A stretch of 64,000 nt of DNA, from positions 1 to 64,000 of the forward strand of contig CANNIZ010000010.1 in assembly GCA_947505245.1 (NCBI GenBank), written 5' to 3'. A model generated the notes under the pieces. That model was given only the letters and a program-made list of their open reading frames with translations, searched no databases and was not told the origin of the DNA. The DNA comes from Pseudomonadota bacterium. GTDB lineage: Bacteria; Myxococcota_A; UBA796; GCA-2862545. Both the position numbers and the translations under genes were made by a program. Shown in pieces: positions 24,557 through 32,976 of the stretch. The stretch's first letter is position 1. Each line of letters opens with the position of its first letter.

Positions 24557-26950
24557 ATGAACACCCTGCTCCTGTCCCTTCTCGCATGTACCAAGCCCGA
24601 GACCGACGTCATCGACGACTCGCTCCCCGCGGACGAGTCCGATGACACCCCTGCGGACACCGACACGGACGTGGTCGTCGACACCGACACCGCGGTCGAC
24701 ACGGACACCGACGTCCCGCTGCCAGTCCTCCCGGAGCGGCTCGCTTCGCGGCGCTGGAAGGTCGTGTTCGCCGACGAGTTCGACGGCCCGGTGGCGAACG
24801 ATCCCTGCTACGACCCGGTCCAGACGCCGCCGATGTGCCTCGATCGTTACTGGAGCCGCACCACCTGCGGCCCGGCGGAGGTCGCCGCGCTGGCGGGCCT
24901 GAACTACTGCGTGTGGTCGACGTACGACATCTACAACTGGATGGACTGGGGAAAGCCCCTCGGCACCGGGATCAACAACCTCGATCCGCTCGAGGTGTCG
25001 GTCCACGGCGGCAGCCTGTGGCTGAACGCGCACCGGTTCAACGGCGACGGCGTGTTCGACTGCGGGCGCGATCTTCCCGACTACATGGTGTCGAACGACT
25101 GTCCGATCCGGTCGGGGGCGATCATGAGCCGCCCGGCGGCCCCGACCCCCGGCTTCGCGCAGACCTACGGGCGGTTCGAGGTGCGCGCCATCCTGCCGCG
25201 CGGCGGCGGCGCGTGGCCCGCCCACTGGATGTTGCCGGTGGACGGCGGCTGGCCGGAGGGCGGCGAGATCGACATCATGGAGGCCGTCGCGGCCGAACCG
25301 TCGGTGACGACGGGCAATTTCCACGGCGGCAAGTGGAGCGGCGGCACGCACATCCACCAGAACCAGGGCAATCGCCACGACACGCACGACGAGCGGTTCC
25401 TCGACGAGCTGCACACGTACACGGTCGAGTGGGAGCCGTCGCAGATCCGCTACTACGTCGACGACATCGAGCTCGGGCACCTCGACGACGGCCAGCTGCT
25501 CGTGGGCGACGTGTTGTCCTCAACGGACGGCGCAAACCCCGGAGATGCTGTCGCGGCTTTCGGAGTCGACCTGCCGGACACGCCGTTCTTCTTCATCCTG
25601 AACACGTCCGTCGTGCCGACGGGGCCGTTTGACCTCGGCACGTTCGGGCCCCTCGTGCACCGCGTCGACTCGGCGAGCGCGTTCGTCCCGTGTGCGCCCG
25701 AGGACCTCGATCCGGCCTGCGTCGTGCGCGGGACGGGCACCGCGGATCTGACCACCCATGCGTGGATGAGCGGCCCGAAGTGGTCGCCCGAGTACCGCGT
25801 GCTCCACCACGGCGACTTCGACGGGGACGGCGTCGGCGACCTGCTGCTGCGCACCGCGTCGGGCGCGAACGCGACGTACCTGCTCCGCGGCGACGGCCGC
25901 GGCGGGTTCCTGCACGAAGACACGTTGACCGACTGCTGCTGGATGAACGCGGACCTGTGGTCGGATTTGTACCGCGAGGGGCACGTCGGGGACTTTGACG
26001 GCGACGGGGACGACGACGTTCTGCTGCAGGGCCGCCGCTCGCCTCACGCCACCTACATGATGTGGTCGGATGGCAACGGCAGCTTCGCGAACCAGTTCGT
26101 CGCCACCGACCTGTACGGCATGTCGTACACGCACTGGGCGGCGGACAGCCGCACGATCCACGTCGCGGACTTCAACGGCGACGGCGCCGATGATCTGCTG
26201 CTCGTCGGCAACACCGGCGGCGACGACACGTTCCTGTTGCTCGCCGATCACGCTGGCGGGTTTTCGAACGTGCAGACGATCACGACGATCGGCGGCATGA
26301 CGGCTGCGCGCTGGGCGGCGGGCGACGTGTTGGTCGCCGACTTCGACGGCAACGGGGGTGCCGACATCCTCGTGCGCGCGCCGAACGACACCGGGTCGAC
26401 CTGGCTGTTGCGGCGCGACGCCGACACGTTCGTCGCCGAGAACGTGACGACGAAGTTCGGCATGGACGCGCAGGACTGGGACGCCGAGTGGCGCGAGTCC
26501 GTCGTCGGTGACTTCGACGCGGACGGCAAGAGCGACCTGCTCCTGCAAGGGCGCGGCTTCACGGACCGCACGCTGCTGCTCACCGGCGCCGGTGACGGCT
26601 TCGCGAACGTGCGCAACATCACGTTCTCGTACGGCATGAACAACCCGACCTGGGCGCGCAACGCGCGCAGCGCCCATGCGGGCGACTTCGACGGGGACGG
26701 CGCCGACGACCTGCTGCTCCAGCCCGAGACCGACCTGCTCGGCACCACGCTGTTCCTGCGGTCCAACCGCGCGGGCGGTTTCGAGGTGGTCCAGGACATC
26801 ACCAAGCTCGAGACGCTGAGCGGCACGCAGTGGGCCGCGTCCAAGCGGAACCTGGTCGTGGACGATTGGGACGGCGACGGCGCGGACGACGTGCTGTTGC
26901 AGGGTCGCAACGACACCGAGAAGACGTACGTCGTCTACCTGCCGCTGTGA
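24557..26950 (+). CDS. Secreted GH16-family glycoside hydrolase with seven FG-GAP repeats
   Basis: A 797-residue protein with a very short lipoprotein leader (MNTLLLSLLAC, Cys 11) and a DTDTD spacer (about 30-55). A GH16 domain spans about 65-375 with the catalytic signature GEIDIMEA at about 236-243 (two acid residues on one strand, laminarinase/beta-glucanase clan). Seven FG-GAP repeats of about 58 residues run from about 415 to 790, each containing a Ca-loop such as GDFDGDGADDLLL. It probably cleaves extracellular beta-glucans at the cell surface. It is divergent from the lamin-tail lipoprotein over only 41 bp. Confidence 0.88.
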   Translation: MNTLLLSLLACTKPETDVIDDSLPADESDDTPADTDTDVVVDTDTAVDTDTDVPLPVLPERLASRRWKVVFADEFDGPVANDPCYDPVQTPPMCLDRYWSRTTCGPAEVAALAGLNYCVWSTYDIYNWMDWGKPLGTGINNLDPLEVSVHGGSLWLNAHRFNGDGVFDCGRDLPDYMVSNDCPIRSGAIMSRPAAPTPGFAQTYGRFEVRAILPRGGGAWPAHWMLPVDGGWPEGGEIDIMEAVAAEPSVTTGNFHGGKWSGGTHIHQNQGNRHDTHDERFLDELHTYTVEWEPSQIRYYVDDIELGHLDDGQLLVGDVLSSTDGANPGDAVAAFGVDLPDTPFFFILNTSVVPTGPFDLGTFGPLVHRVDSASAFVPCAPEDLDPACVVRGTGTADLTTHAWMSGPKWSPEYRVLHHGDFDGDGVGDLLLRTASGANATYLLRGDGRGGFLHEDTLTDCCWMNADLWSDLYREGHVGDFDGDGDDDVLLQGRRSPHATYMMWSDGNGSFANQFVATDLYGMSYTHWAADSRTIHVADFNGDGADDLLLVGNTGGDDTFLLLADHAGGFSNVQTITTIGGMTAARWAAGDVLVADFDGNGGADILVRAPNDTGSTWLLRRDADTFVAENVTTKFGMDAQDWDAEWRESVVGDFDADGKSDLLLQGRGFTDRTLLLTGAGDGFANVRNITFSYGMNNPTWARNARSAHAGDFDGDGADDLLLQPETDLLGTTLFLRSNRAGGFEVVQDITKLETLSGTQWAASKRNLVVDDWDGDGADDVLLQGRNDTEKTYVVYLPL

Positions 26951-27008
26951 ACGGCCGGGTGTTGTAGAGTGGTGACGGGCGCGGACTACGGAGCGTCTGG
27001 AGCTGGCG

Positions 27009-28046
27009 ATGAACAAGGTCACGAAGGTCGTGGCGGGTTTGTTGGCCCTTGGGGCGGTGATCGCCCTCGTCGGGTTGGCCCTCATCGCTGCCCTGATCAC
27101 CTCGGTCGTCTACCAGAACACGCGCCGTGAGGGCACTCCCATCACGTTCCGGGTGCAGATCGTCGGTGCGCAGCCACCCGCCATGGACGTGCAGGCGATC
27201 TACGAGCCGAACACCGCCATCACCGGTCTGAACGCCCCCGTGATCGGAATCTTTGGGGACAGCGGTGGGTACGACTACGAGCCACCGAAGCAGGCCGCCA
27301 CCGTCACGGGCGACACGCTTTCGGTCACGGTTCCGCGCGCGTTTCTTTCGTACCGCGACGAGGAACTGCGCTCTGTGCAGTTCGGCGACTTGGGGTTCGG
27401 CTTTCTGTTCTCCGTCAGCGAACATCCGCTGCTGCCGATGCCCCAGGGCGCCTGGGAGGGCAGCTACCAGAGCCCGCTCGAAGCCGCCGCTCGCGACGGA
27501 AACGTCGCCCGGTTCGCGACGCGCGCGGCGACGCTCCCGGCGTACGTCAGTTTCCCAATGGAGGGAATCGACACCGTCGAGGAGGTGATCGACGTGTCCC
27601 CGTGGGATGTCGTCTCCTTCGGCCGACAGCTCGCCAAGGCCGGGGCGGACGCCAACGTCAACTTTATCGAAGTGGACCCGGGAACCGACGTGTGGATCGA
27701 GTTCACCGCGGCCCGCACCCGGGCAGGTTGGCCCGACGCGAAGTTCCAGTACGACGTGTTGCCGGATGCCCCGGTCGACGTCCTCGTCGTTTCCGACGCC
27801 GAGTGGACGTCGCGGATGGCGTGGCGCGCGTACCAGCGGCGCTATGTGGCGATCACCGCGGCCGAGTGGGCGCAGCTTGCCGAGCACCCGGTCGCCGACG
27901 TCCACGCCGTCGTTGGCGAGATCGAAGGCAAGCGCGCGGTCCACGTCACGCTCGACCCTGGCGCCAAGGAGGATGTGTGGGTGCTCGTGACGCAGCGCGG
28001 GCCAACGGTCACCGAGTGCGGCGCCCGACAACTGCACGTCCAATAG
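27009..28046 (+). CDS. Membrane-anchored protein of unknown function
   Basis: A 345-residue protein with an N-terminal transmembrane segment (about 6-34) and a strand-rich extracytoplasmic region with no cysteines until near the C-terminus. Start ATG 27009 follows CTGGAG. It converges with the next gene across 7 bp. No family recognised; the fold could be two beta domains joined by a helical stretch (SPLEAAARDGNVARFATRAA). Confidence 0.65.
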   Translation: MNKVTKVVAGLLALGAVIALVGLALIAALITSVVYQNTRREGTPITFRVQIVGAQPPAMDVQAIYEPNTAITGLNAPVIGIFGDSGGYDYEPPKQAATVTGDTLSVTVPRAFLSYRDEELRSVQFGDLGFGFLFSVSEHPLLPMPQGAWEGSYQSPLEAAARDGNVARFATRAATLPAYVSFPMEGIDTVEEVIDVSPWDVVSFGRQLAKAGADANVNFIEVDPGTDVWIEFTAARTRAGWPDAKFQYDVLPDAPVDVLVVSDAEWTSRMAWRAYQRRYVAITAAEWAQLAEHPVADVHAVVGEIEGKRAVHVTLDPGAKEDVWVLVTQRGPTVTECGARQLHVQ

Positions 28047-28053
28047 CCCGACG

Positions 28054-28908
28054 TCAGTCCGCGCCGATCGCGGTGTTCAAGCGGTTCGTGCGCGCCTTCG
28101 TGGCCGGCGTGAACAACACGAGGCCCGGCAGGTCGGTCAGCCACGACCAGGTGATGTCCTGGAGCGCGATGATCGACGGGTCGTGAGGAAGCTCTTCTTC
28201 GAGGGCGTCGGCCCAGACGCGGGCGGCCTCGGCGTGTCGAGCGGCCTCCGTGCGCTGCTCGGCCTTCGACCACTCGGGCGACCCGTCTTCGAGGGACCAC
28301 CCGGAGAGGTAGAGCTCGTCGACGGTCAGCGCCATCACGGCGGATCGCGAGACGTCCGGTCGGCGCTGGGCCGCGGCGTACACGGGCGGTGCGACCTCCG
28401 CGGACAGGACCTGTCGCCACACCATCGGGCGTTCCCGCTGGTCCGTGTAGCGGACGGTGATGTCGGCGACGTCGAGCGTTCCGATCGGGTTTGAACCCAC
28501 CTGCAGCCAGACCGCGAACGTGCGGCGGTCCGCGTGAAGCAGGTCCATCCGCGCGCTGCGGAGCGTGAGGTGCCCGTCGTCGGTCGTTGTGCACGGCAGG
28601 TCGCCGGCGCACGCCGCGCGCACCCACCGGACCGACGGATGGAGCACGAGGTCGACGGAGAGGTCGCGCGCGCTCGTCCACGCCGGTGTCTCGATCTCGA
28701 CGACCAGGAACCGCCCGCCGCCGGCCGACGACAGTGGACCGTCGAGCGTCGCGTGGACCCGCGCGGTCGGGCGTTCGGCTCGTCGAGCTTCCGGCGCCGG
28801 GGGGCTCGGGACGGCGGACGGGGCCGTCACGCGTTGCACGGCGGGTGTGAACGCGGCCGCTCCCGCGCACAGGACGACGAGCCCCAGCGTGACCGCTGAT
28901 TTGCGCAT
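28054..28908 (-). CDS. Secreted protein of unknown function
   Basis: A 284-residue protein with a signal peptide (MRKSAVTLGLVVLCAGAAAF, cleavage near residue 19) and a Pro/Ala-rich stretch. A beta-rich domain with one disulfide-like pair (RAACAGDLPCTTT) is followed by a helical C-terminal part. The AGGGGGA ribosome-binding site supports ATG 28908. It may be co-transcribed from the lipoprotein gene 67 bp upstream. No family recognised. Confidence 0.65.
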   Translation of the reverse strand: MRKSAVTLGLVVLCAGAAAFTPAVQRVTAPSAVPSPPAPEARRAERPTARVHATLDGPLSSAGGGRFLVVEIETPAWTSARDLSVDLVLHPSVRWVRAACAGDLPCTTTDDGHLTLRSARMDLLHADRRTFAVWLQVGSNPIGTLDVADITVRYTDQRERPMVWRQVLSAEVAPPVYAAAQRRPDVSRSAVMALTVDELYLSGWSLEDGSPEWSKAEQRTEAARHAEAARVWADALEEELPHDPSIIALQDITWSWLTDLPGLVLFTPATKARTNRLNTAIGAD

Positions 28909-28975
28909 GATTCCCCCTGGGTCGGTTGGACCCGGCTTGGGGGCATCGGTTCCGCTGCACTACCCGTCGCCTGAA

Positions 28976-29695
28976 TCAGAACGCCGAGCCCTCGTCGGTG
29001 ACCACGCCGCTGGCGTCGACCGCAAGGGAGTGTCCACCCTCGTAGCTGTGCCCCGCGATGGTGATGGGGTCGCCCGTCGTTCGGATTCGGACGAGGACAC
29101 CTGACTCCAGAAACACCGTCAACCCGGTCATGGAGTTGCCTTCCAGGTGAAGGCCGCCTTGGAAGTCATGGGGACCCGCGAGTGGACAACCATCCAGCGT
29201 GCCTTCGGGCGTCAGAAGCGCAGCCTGCGCGCAGGGGACCCCGCCCACGTCGATGTTGCCGGCGGAGCGCAGGACCTTTGGATGGCCATCGTAGTAGAGC
29301 ACCGCCGGATCGCCCTTCGCGTGGTCGACACCCGCGATCGTCGTGGACGCGGAAAGGGTACAATCCCAATTGTTTGGATACGCGTTGACCGACAGCCCAT
29401 CTGCGCACGGAATGCCGGCGACCACGACGTCACGGGTCAACGCGACGGCCTGCCCGTTCGTCGAGCCGTCGGCAGCGTCGCCGATCGCGTACGGTGCGTC
29501 ATGGGCATCTTCAGGGATGAGGGCGAGCAACGCTGGCCCATCGGCGACCGGCGTCGCCACGGGCGGAGCGGGCAGCTGGGCGGTCGCCAGAATCACGGCC
29601 GGCGGTTGGGGCTGTGGCGGCGATGGTGGCGTGGGTCCCGTCCCACATGCCAGCATCGACAACCCGACTGCGAACATCGCGCTCTCTTTTCTCAT
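28976..29695 (-). CDS. Orphan lipoprotein with Pro-rich spacer
   Basis: A 239-residue protein from ATG 29695 (GGGGG upstream). Leader FAVGLSMLACG places the lipid Cys at about 16. A proline/alanine spacer (about 18-50) precedes a domain with internally similar segments. AGIPCADGLSVNAYPNNWDC and GGVPCAQAALLTPEGTLDGC have matching Cys spacing, and each is preceded by TTIAGVDHAKG- or GNIDVGG-like turns. The tail ITIAGHSYEGGHSLAVDASG looks like another half-repeat, so a small repeat fold is likely. Function unknown. Confidence 0.65.
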   Translation of the reverse strand: MRKESAMFAVGLSMLACGTGPTPPSPPQPQPPAVILATAQLPAPPVATPVADGPALLALIPEDAHDAPYAIGDAADGSTNGQAVALTRDVVVAGIPCADGLSVNAYPNNWDCTLSASTTIAGVDHAKGDPAVLYYDGHPKVLRSAGNIDVGGVPCAQAALLTPEGTLDGCPLAGPHDFQGGLHLEGNSMTGLTVFLESGVLVRIRTTGDPITIAGHSYEGGHSLAVDASGVVTDEGSAF

Positions 29696-29854
29696 CGGAC
29701 CCCCGAACGCGGAGTAACGCACCTAAGCGCTGCCCGAGGTCGAATGAAGCGTCGTGGTTGCGCGAGGCCCCGCGTCGTCCGCCCGGCGCCTGCAGCCGTT
29801 CAATGCGCGCGTTCGGTCATTGACAATCGCGGCGTCGCGGCCTATCGGCGTCCA

Positions 29855-30544
29855 ATGAAAAGCCTCTTTCCTGTCTTCGCTACCTTCGCTGCTCTCCTCC
29901 TCGCGCCATCCGCCGTCGCGTACGCGCAGGACTCCAGCGAGGACTACGCCCGCAGTCATTCCCCCCGCAAGGACGCTGACGGGGACGGCGTTCGCAACGA
30001 CGCCGACGCGTGCCCGGATCTGGCGCAAGGCCCGGGCGGCTCGTACGGGTGCCCCGTCCCATTCGCCGCCGCTCCGGCGGCCGCCCCCGCGTTGGAGGGC
30101 CCGCGGGACCCGCTCTGTACGACGATCGACGCCTACATCGCCGGCTTGACGGACGAGTTCCAGGCGCTCAAGGTGCCCGAGGAGTCCACGACGACAGCGG
30201 GCGGCATGTTCGCGGTCACCATCGAGCCGAGCAAGTGGAAGGTCACCACCCCCCTGGAAGGGGCGGACGAGTGCGCCATCGAGTATGGGCAACACGGCTT
30301 GTACGTCTGGTGTACCTGGGAGCTGCGGCACCCCCCGGATGCCCCCGCGGCTCACGCGTCCCTGGTCTCCAAAATCGAAGCGTGCCTCCCGGGGTCGCAG
30401 GAAGAGATCCTCGCAGCCAACCGGACGAATAACGTGTTCCGCACGTCGGTGAATAGCACCAATGGCGCGTCGTTCGGGATCGTCCTTCTGCCGGATTCGA
30501 TCCCGGAATTCTACAACCTCACCTTGGCGGTTCACCGACCGTAG
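29855..30544 (+). CDS. Secreted protein with a thrombospondin type 3-like calcium loop
   Basis: A 229-residue protein. A signal peptide (cleavage after AVAYA, about residue 24) is followed by one TSP3-like repeat DADGDGVRNDADACPD. An Ala/Pro linker follows, then a compact C-terminal domain with four cysteines (DPLCTT, ADECAIEY, VWCTWE, EACLPG). ATG 29855 is chosen because the signal peptide begins there; an earlier start would add an Arg-rich extension. Function unknown. Confidence 0.7.
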   Translation: MKSLFPVFATFAALLLAPSAVAYAQDSSEDYARSHSPRKDADGDGVRNDADACPDLAQGPGGSYGCPVPFAAAPAAAPALEGPRDPLCTTIDAYIAGLTDEFQALKVPEESTTTAGGMFAVTIEPSKWKVTTPLEGADECAIEYGQHGLYVWCTWELRHPPDAPAAHASLVSKIEACLPGSQEEILAANRTNNVFRTSVNSTNGASFGIVLLPDSIPEFYNLTLAVHRP

Positions 30545-30596
30545 GCGGGTGGCCGCGACCCTGCGCAGAGGTCGTCGCCGAATTCGAACTGAAAGA

Positions 30597-30619
30597 TCCA
30601 TGGGTTCATGACCCATGGA
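30597..30619. repeat. Perfect 9-bp hairpin upstream of a lipoprotein gene
   Basis: TCCATGGGT (30597-30605) and ACCCATGGA (30611-30619) flank the loop TCATG. It lies 52 nt after one stop and 44 nt before the next ATG (30664). There is no T-tract. It could act as an operator, an mRNA leader hairpin or a factor-dependent terminator. Confidence 0.45.
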
Positions 30620-30663
30620 CGCACCTCCACGTGAACGGCGCGATTCCGCGCGTGGGAGGTCGT

Positions 30664-31590
30664 ATGAAGACATTGTTGCTGGTGCCGATGGTCGCGCTCG
30701 GCGCGTGTTCAACCGGGCGCGGGGTCGAGGGCGACACGGGGCTCAGCGGGAGCCAGACCCTCGACTACGGGATGCTGGCGTTCTCGACCACGTACGTCAC
30801 CGACACAAACGGCGTGTTCATCCCCGACGACCGCCCCTGGTCCGTCGCGGGAATGTACGGCCTGACGTGCCAGCTCAACATGGAAGACGGCACCACCGGC
30901 ACCGATCTCGACGTCGCGCCGGAGAAGGAGACCGTCGTCGACGGCCTCGGTGCGTCCGTGCTTATCGACGGGGATGACGGGTTCCAGATCGTCGAGTTCC
31001 CGCGGGGCGGCTACGGCGACCACTGGACGCTCCCGATCGGCGGCCAGAGCCGCCTGATCGCCAACGGTCACGTGGACCTCGCATACGAGCAGGGCGCTTG
31101 CAAGGTCACCTTCCGCGACGCTCACGTCGCTGTCGTCGAGCTCCCGGCGCACTATTGCGGGGGTTCGATGGTAGCCGACAATGAGGGTACCGTCTGGGTG
31201 GGCTCCGACGCGTCGATCGCGAGGGTCACGGTCGCAGGCTACTCCGAGCTTCCGATCGGCGGACAGGAGCTCGCGATCGATCGCGCCAGCGGCACGGTGC
31301 TGGCGGGAGCCGTCGGGTCTGACCACCTGACGGCCCTGCTCGCCGACGGAACCGCGCTGTGGAGCGTGCAGTTCGACAGCCCGGTCGCGGGCTTCGACAC
31401 CGCGAACGGGCTCGCGGTCGTCAACCTCAGCGGCGTGCGGGTGGGCAGCCAGGTCGTCGTGCTCGATCAGGCGAGCGGCGACGAGCTCTCGCGACAATAC
31501 GCGGACTTCGCCCCGCCCGGTCGCGTGACGGCCACCGCGGACTTCGTCGCGATCGACAGCGGGTCGCAGTTCGACTTCTTGCGGTTTTAG
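30664..31590 (+). CDS. Orphan lipoprotein, beta-propeller-like
   Basis: A 308-residue protein from ATG 30664 (GGGAGG upstream) with leader MVALGAC (Cys at about 16). The mature part consists of short repeated strand pairs (GSMVADNEGTVWVGSDASIA, ELAIDRASGTVLAGAVGSD, TALLADGTALWSVQF) that read like blades of a beta-propeller. No catalytic motif seen. It is the last gene before a gene-poor region with tandem repeats. Confidence 0.65.
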   Translation: MKTLLLVPMVALGACSTGRGVEGDTGLSGSQTLDYGMLAFSTTYVTDTNGVFIPDDRPWSVAGMYGLTCQLNMEDGTTGTDLDVAPEKETVVDGLGASVLIDGDDGFQIVEFPRGGYGDHWTLPIGGQSRLIANGHVDLAYEQGACKVTFRDAHVAVVELPAHYCGGSMVADNEGTVWVGSDASIARVTVAGYSELPIGGQELAIDRASGTVLAGAVGSDHLTALLADGTALWSVQFDSPVAGFDTANGLAVVNLSGVRVGSQVVVLDQASGDELSRQYADFAPPGRVTATADFVAIDSGSQFDFLRF

Positions 31591-31601
31591 CAGCCACGCC
31601 G

Positions 31602-31774
31602 CCGGCAAGGTCTCGGACCATGGCTCGGCATCCTCCCTGGTCTTGCCGGTTTGCGCTCAGTATTCGGCAAGACTCCGTTCGATGACCGGGTCATCCACAT
31701 CGTCCTTGCCGCAAAATGGCTGAAAATCGGCAAAACTCCTGACCATGCCGACTCATCCAGCGCTGTCTTGCCAC
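31602..31774. repeat. Three tandem 62-bp repeats with inverted CGGCAAG arms
   Basis: Units begin at 31602, 31664 and 31727. In all three, the left arm (C/T)CGGCAA starts the unit, an ATG sits 18 nt later, a CATCC follows, and the right arm GTC(C)TTGCC begins exactly 38 nt after the unit start. Left and right arms are complementary, so each unit can fold into a hairpin. By eye units 1 and 3 match at about 63 percent without gaps. The first unit starts 12 bp after the lipoprotein stop. The array resembles REP/BIME-type elements. Confidence 0.6.
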
Positions 31775-31906
31775 GGGCATCCCCGGCTTCTGGCGCTTGC
31801 GCCGGAAGGGCCACGCGGCAGGAGTTCTGATGCAGGCGTTCCAGGCGGCGGTTGACGGCGTATGCGTTCAAGGCCCTGGTCTGGGGTAACGTGATCCAGA
31901 GGGCGT
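31775..31906. other. Non-coding stretch after the repeat array
   Basis: No convincing gene is visible between the repeat array and the weak reading frame at 31907. Together with the repeats this leaves about 316 bp without a supported gene, unusual for this compact window. A segment near 31813-31850 faintly resembles the repeat left arm but lacks regular spacing. Confidence 0.5.
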
Positions 31907-32425
31907 GTGTTCAGGCTGGACCTTCACATCGACTTCCGAGCGGCCTGGCTTCGCACCGCCCTCCTCGCCGGAACGGCGGGCCTTCGGATCCGGTGTGGCG
32001 ACTTCGCGCCGGGGACGAACACCTCCCCCGCGGACGCGCCAGGGGTGCTGCTCCCTCGTCCGCCCGACTCTTGTGGAGCCGACTATCTGGTCAAAGACCC
32101 GCTTCCGGGTTGCGACCAGTCCATGGGAAGAATTGTCCGGCCTGAACCCCCTGGCTATTCGTCCTGCCACGTCGGATCAGACCCGCAGGACGGTCGTTTC
32201 TGGATTCTCACGATTGCGCCGCCGGTGCCGGATTCATTTGAGTGCGAGACTGAAACCTGCGGAACCCTCAAGGTGACGCTCGTGGAACAGCCCGTGTGGC
32301 CCAATACCATCGCAGCAGATTTCTCGTCCTGGAAGGGATGGCCGCCTTGTACGGCTGTATTTCAAGGTCGGAGAGTAGGCCATTTCCCTGGTAGTCGGGG
32401 TGCCTCCGAATTCGAACCAAAGTGA
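31907..32425 (+). CDS. Doubtful Cys-rich small protein
   Basis: A 172-residue open frame from GTG 31907. The third codon position is strongly GC-rich in the first two thirds, and cysteines are spaced like a secreted protein (SCGADYLVKDPLPGCDQ, CETETCGTL), which argues for coding. The N-terminus lacks a clean signal peptide and no good ribosome-binding site is visible. The C-terminal quarter has atypical codons. It may be a decayed lipoprotein gene related in style to the two small lipoproteins just downstream. Confidence 0.4.
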   Translation: MFRLDLHIDFRAAWLRTALLAGTAGLRIRCGDFAPGTNTSPADAPGVLLPRPPDSCGADYLVKDPLPGCDQSMGRIVRPEPPGYSSCHVGSDPQDGRFWILTIAPPVPDSFECETETCGTLKVTLVEQPVWPNTIAADFSSWKGWPPCTAVFQGRRVGHFPGSRGASEFEPK

Positions 32426-32444
32426 CGACGATCGCGGGGTATTC

Positions 32445-32717
32445 ATGTTTCTGCGCAACCGAACTGGGATCGCTCTCATCGCCCTCAGCCTCGCCGGCTG
32501 CGGCGACTGCGGCCTTCCGCCCCACCGGCTCACATTGATCGACTTCGAGATGTCCGACGCGCCGGTCGAGTTGGCGGCTGCTCATCGGGCCGTGTGGGCG
32601 GACGAAGGAACCATCACCTTCTATGGACCAGGGACCAGCAACGAGGCCTCACTCGACATCCTGAAGGGGGAATTCCTGCAAGGCGCGAACCTCTCGCTGA
32701 CGCCGGAGGAGCCATGA
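32445..32717 (+). CDS. Small orphan lipoprotein
   Basis: A 90-residue protein from ATG 32445. Leader RTGIALIALSLAGCG gives a clear lipobox (Cys at about 18), followed by a Cys-containing mature N-terminus (CGDCGLPPHR) and a small beta domain. Its TGA overlaps the ATG of the next small lipoprotein, so the two are made together. No family recognised. Confidence 0.65.
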   Translation: MFLRNRTGIALIALSLAGCGDCGLPPHRLTLIDFEMSDAPVELAAAHRAVWADEGTITFYGPGTSNEASLDILKGEFLQGANLSLTPEEP

Positions 32718-32959
32718 TCCGGTCGTTGGGCCTGACCGTCGCTCTCGCGTGCCTGACCGGGTGTGGTGGGTATTGCGACTATCAGCCCGCCGATGGGACG
32801 GTCTTCGTGCTGGAGCCTGCGTCGCCCATGCCGCTGGGCCAGCTGGAGGGCTTCGACCCGACGACCATGACCGTCACCTGGACTGAGGACGAGATGGTGA
32901 TTCGCTACATCACCGACGACGGGTACGAGGCGACCGTCCGGTACGCCGTCGACGAGTGA
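32714..32959 (+). CDS. Small orphan lipoprotein
   Basis: An 81-residue protein from ATG 32714, coupled to the preceding gene by ATGA. Leader MIRSLGLTVALACLTGCGG (Cys at about 17) precedes YCDYQPADGT and a short beta-rich acidic domain. It shares the leader style and the early C-x-x-C or C-x-x-x-C mature start with its neighbour, so the pair may be diverged duplicates. Its 3' end lies 17 bp from the convergent kinase gene. Confidence 0.65.
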   Translation: MIRSLGLTVALACLTGCGGYCDYQPADGTVFVLEPASPMPLGQLEGFDPTTMTVTWTEDEMVIRYITDDGYEATVRYAVDE

Positions 32960-32976
32960 GCAGAGGGTAGCAGCCC

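Noticed and set aside
31602-31774. CRISPR array
   Set aside because: Only three units, imperfect across the whole 62 bp with no identical repeat and unique spacer pattern, and no cas gene in the window.
32400-32425. tRNA T-arm-like TTCGAACC
   Set aside because: Flanking bases do not form T-stem, acceptor or anticodon arms on either strand; a similar TTCGAAC at 30585 also fails.
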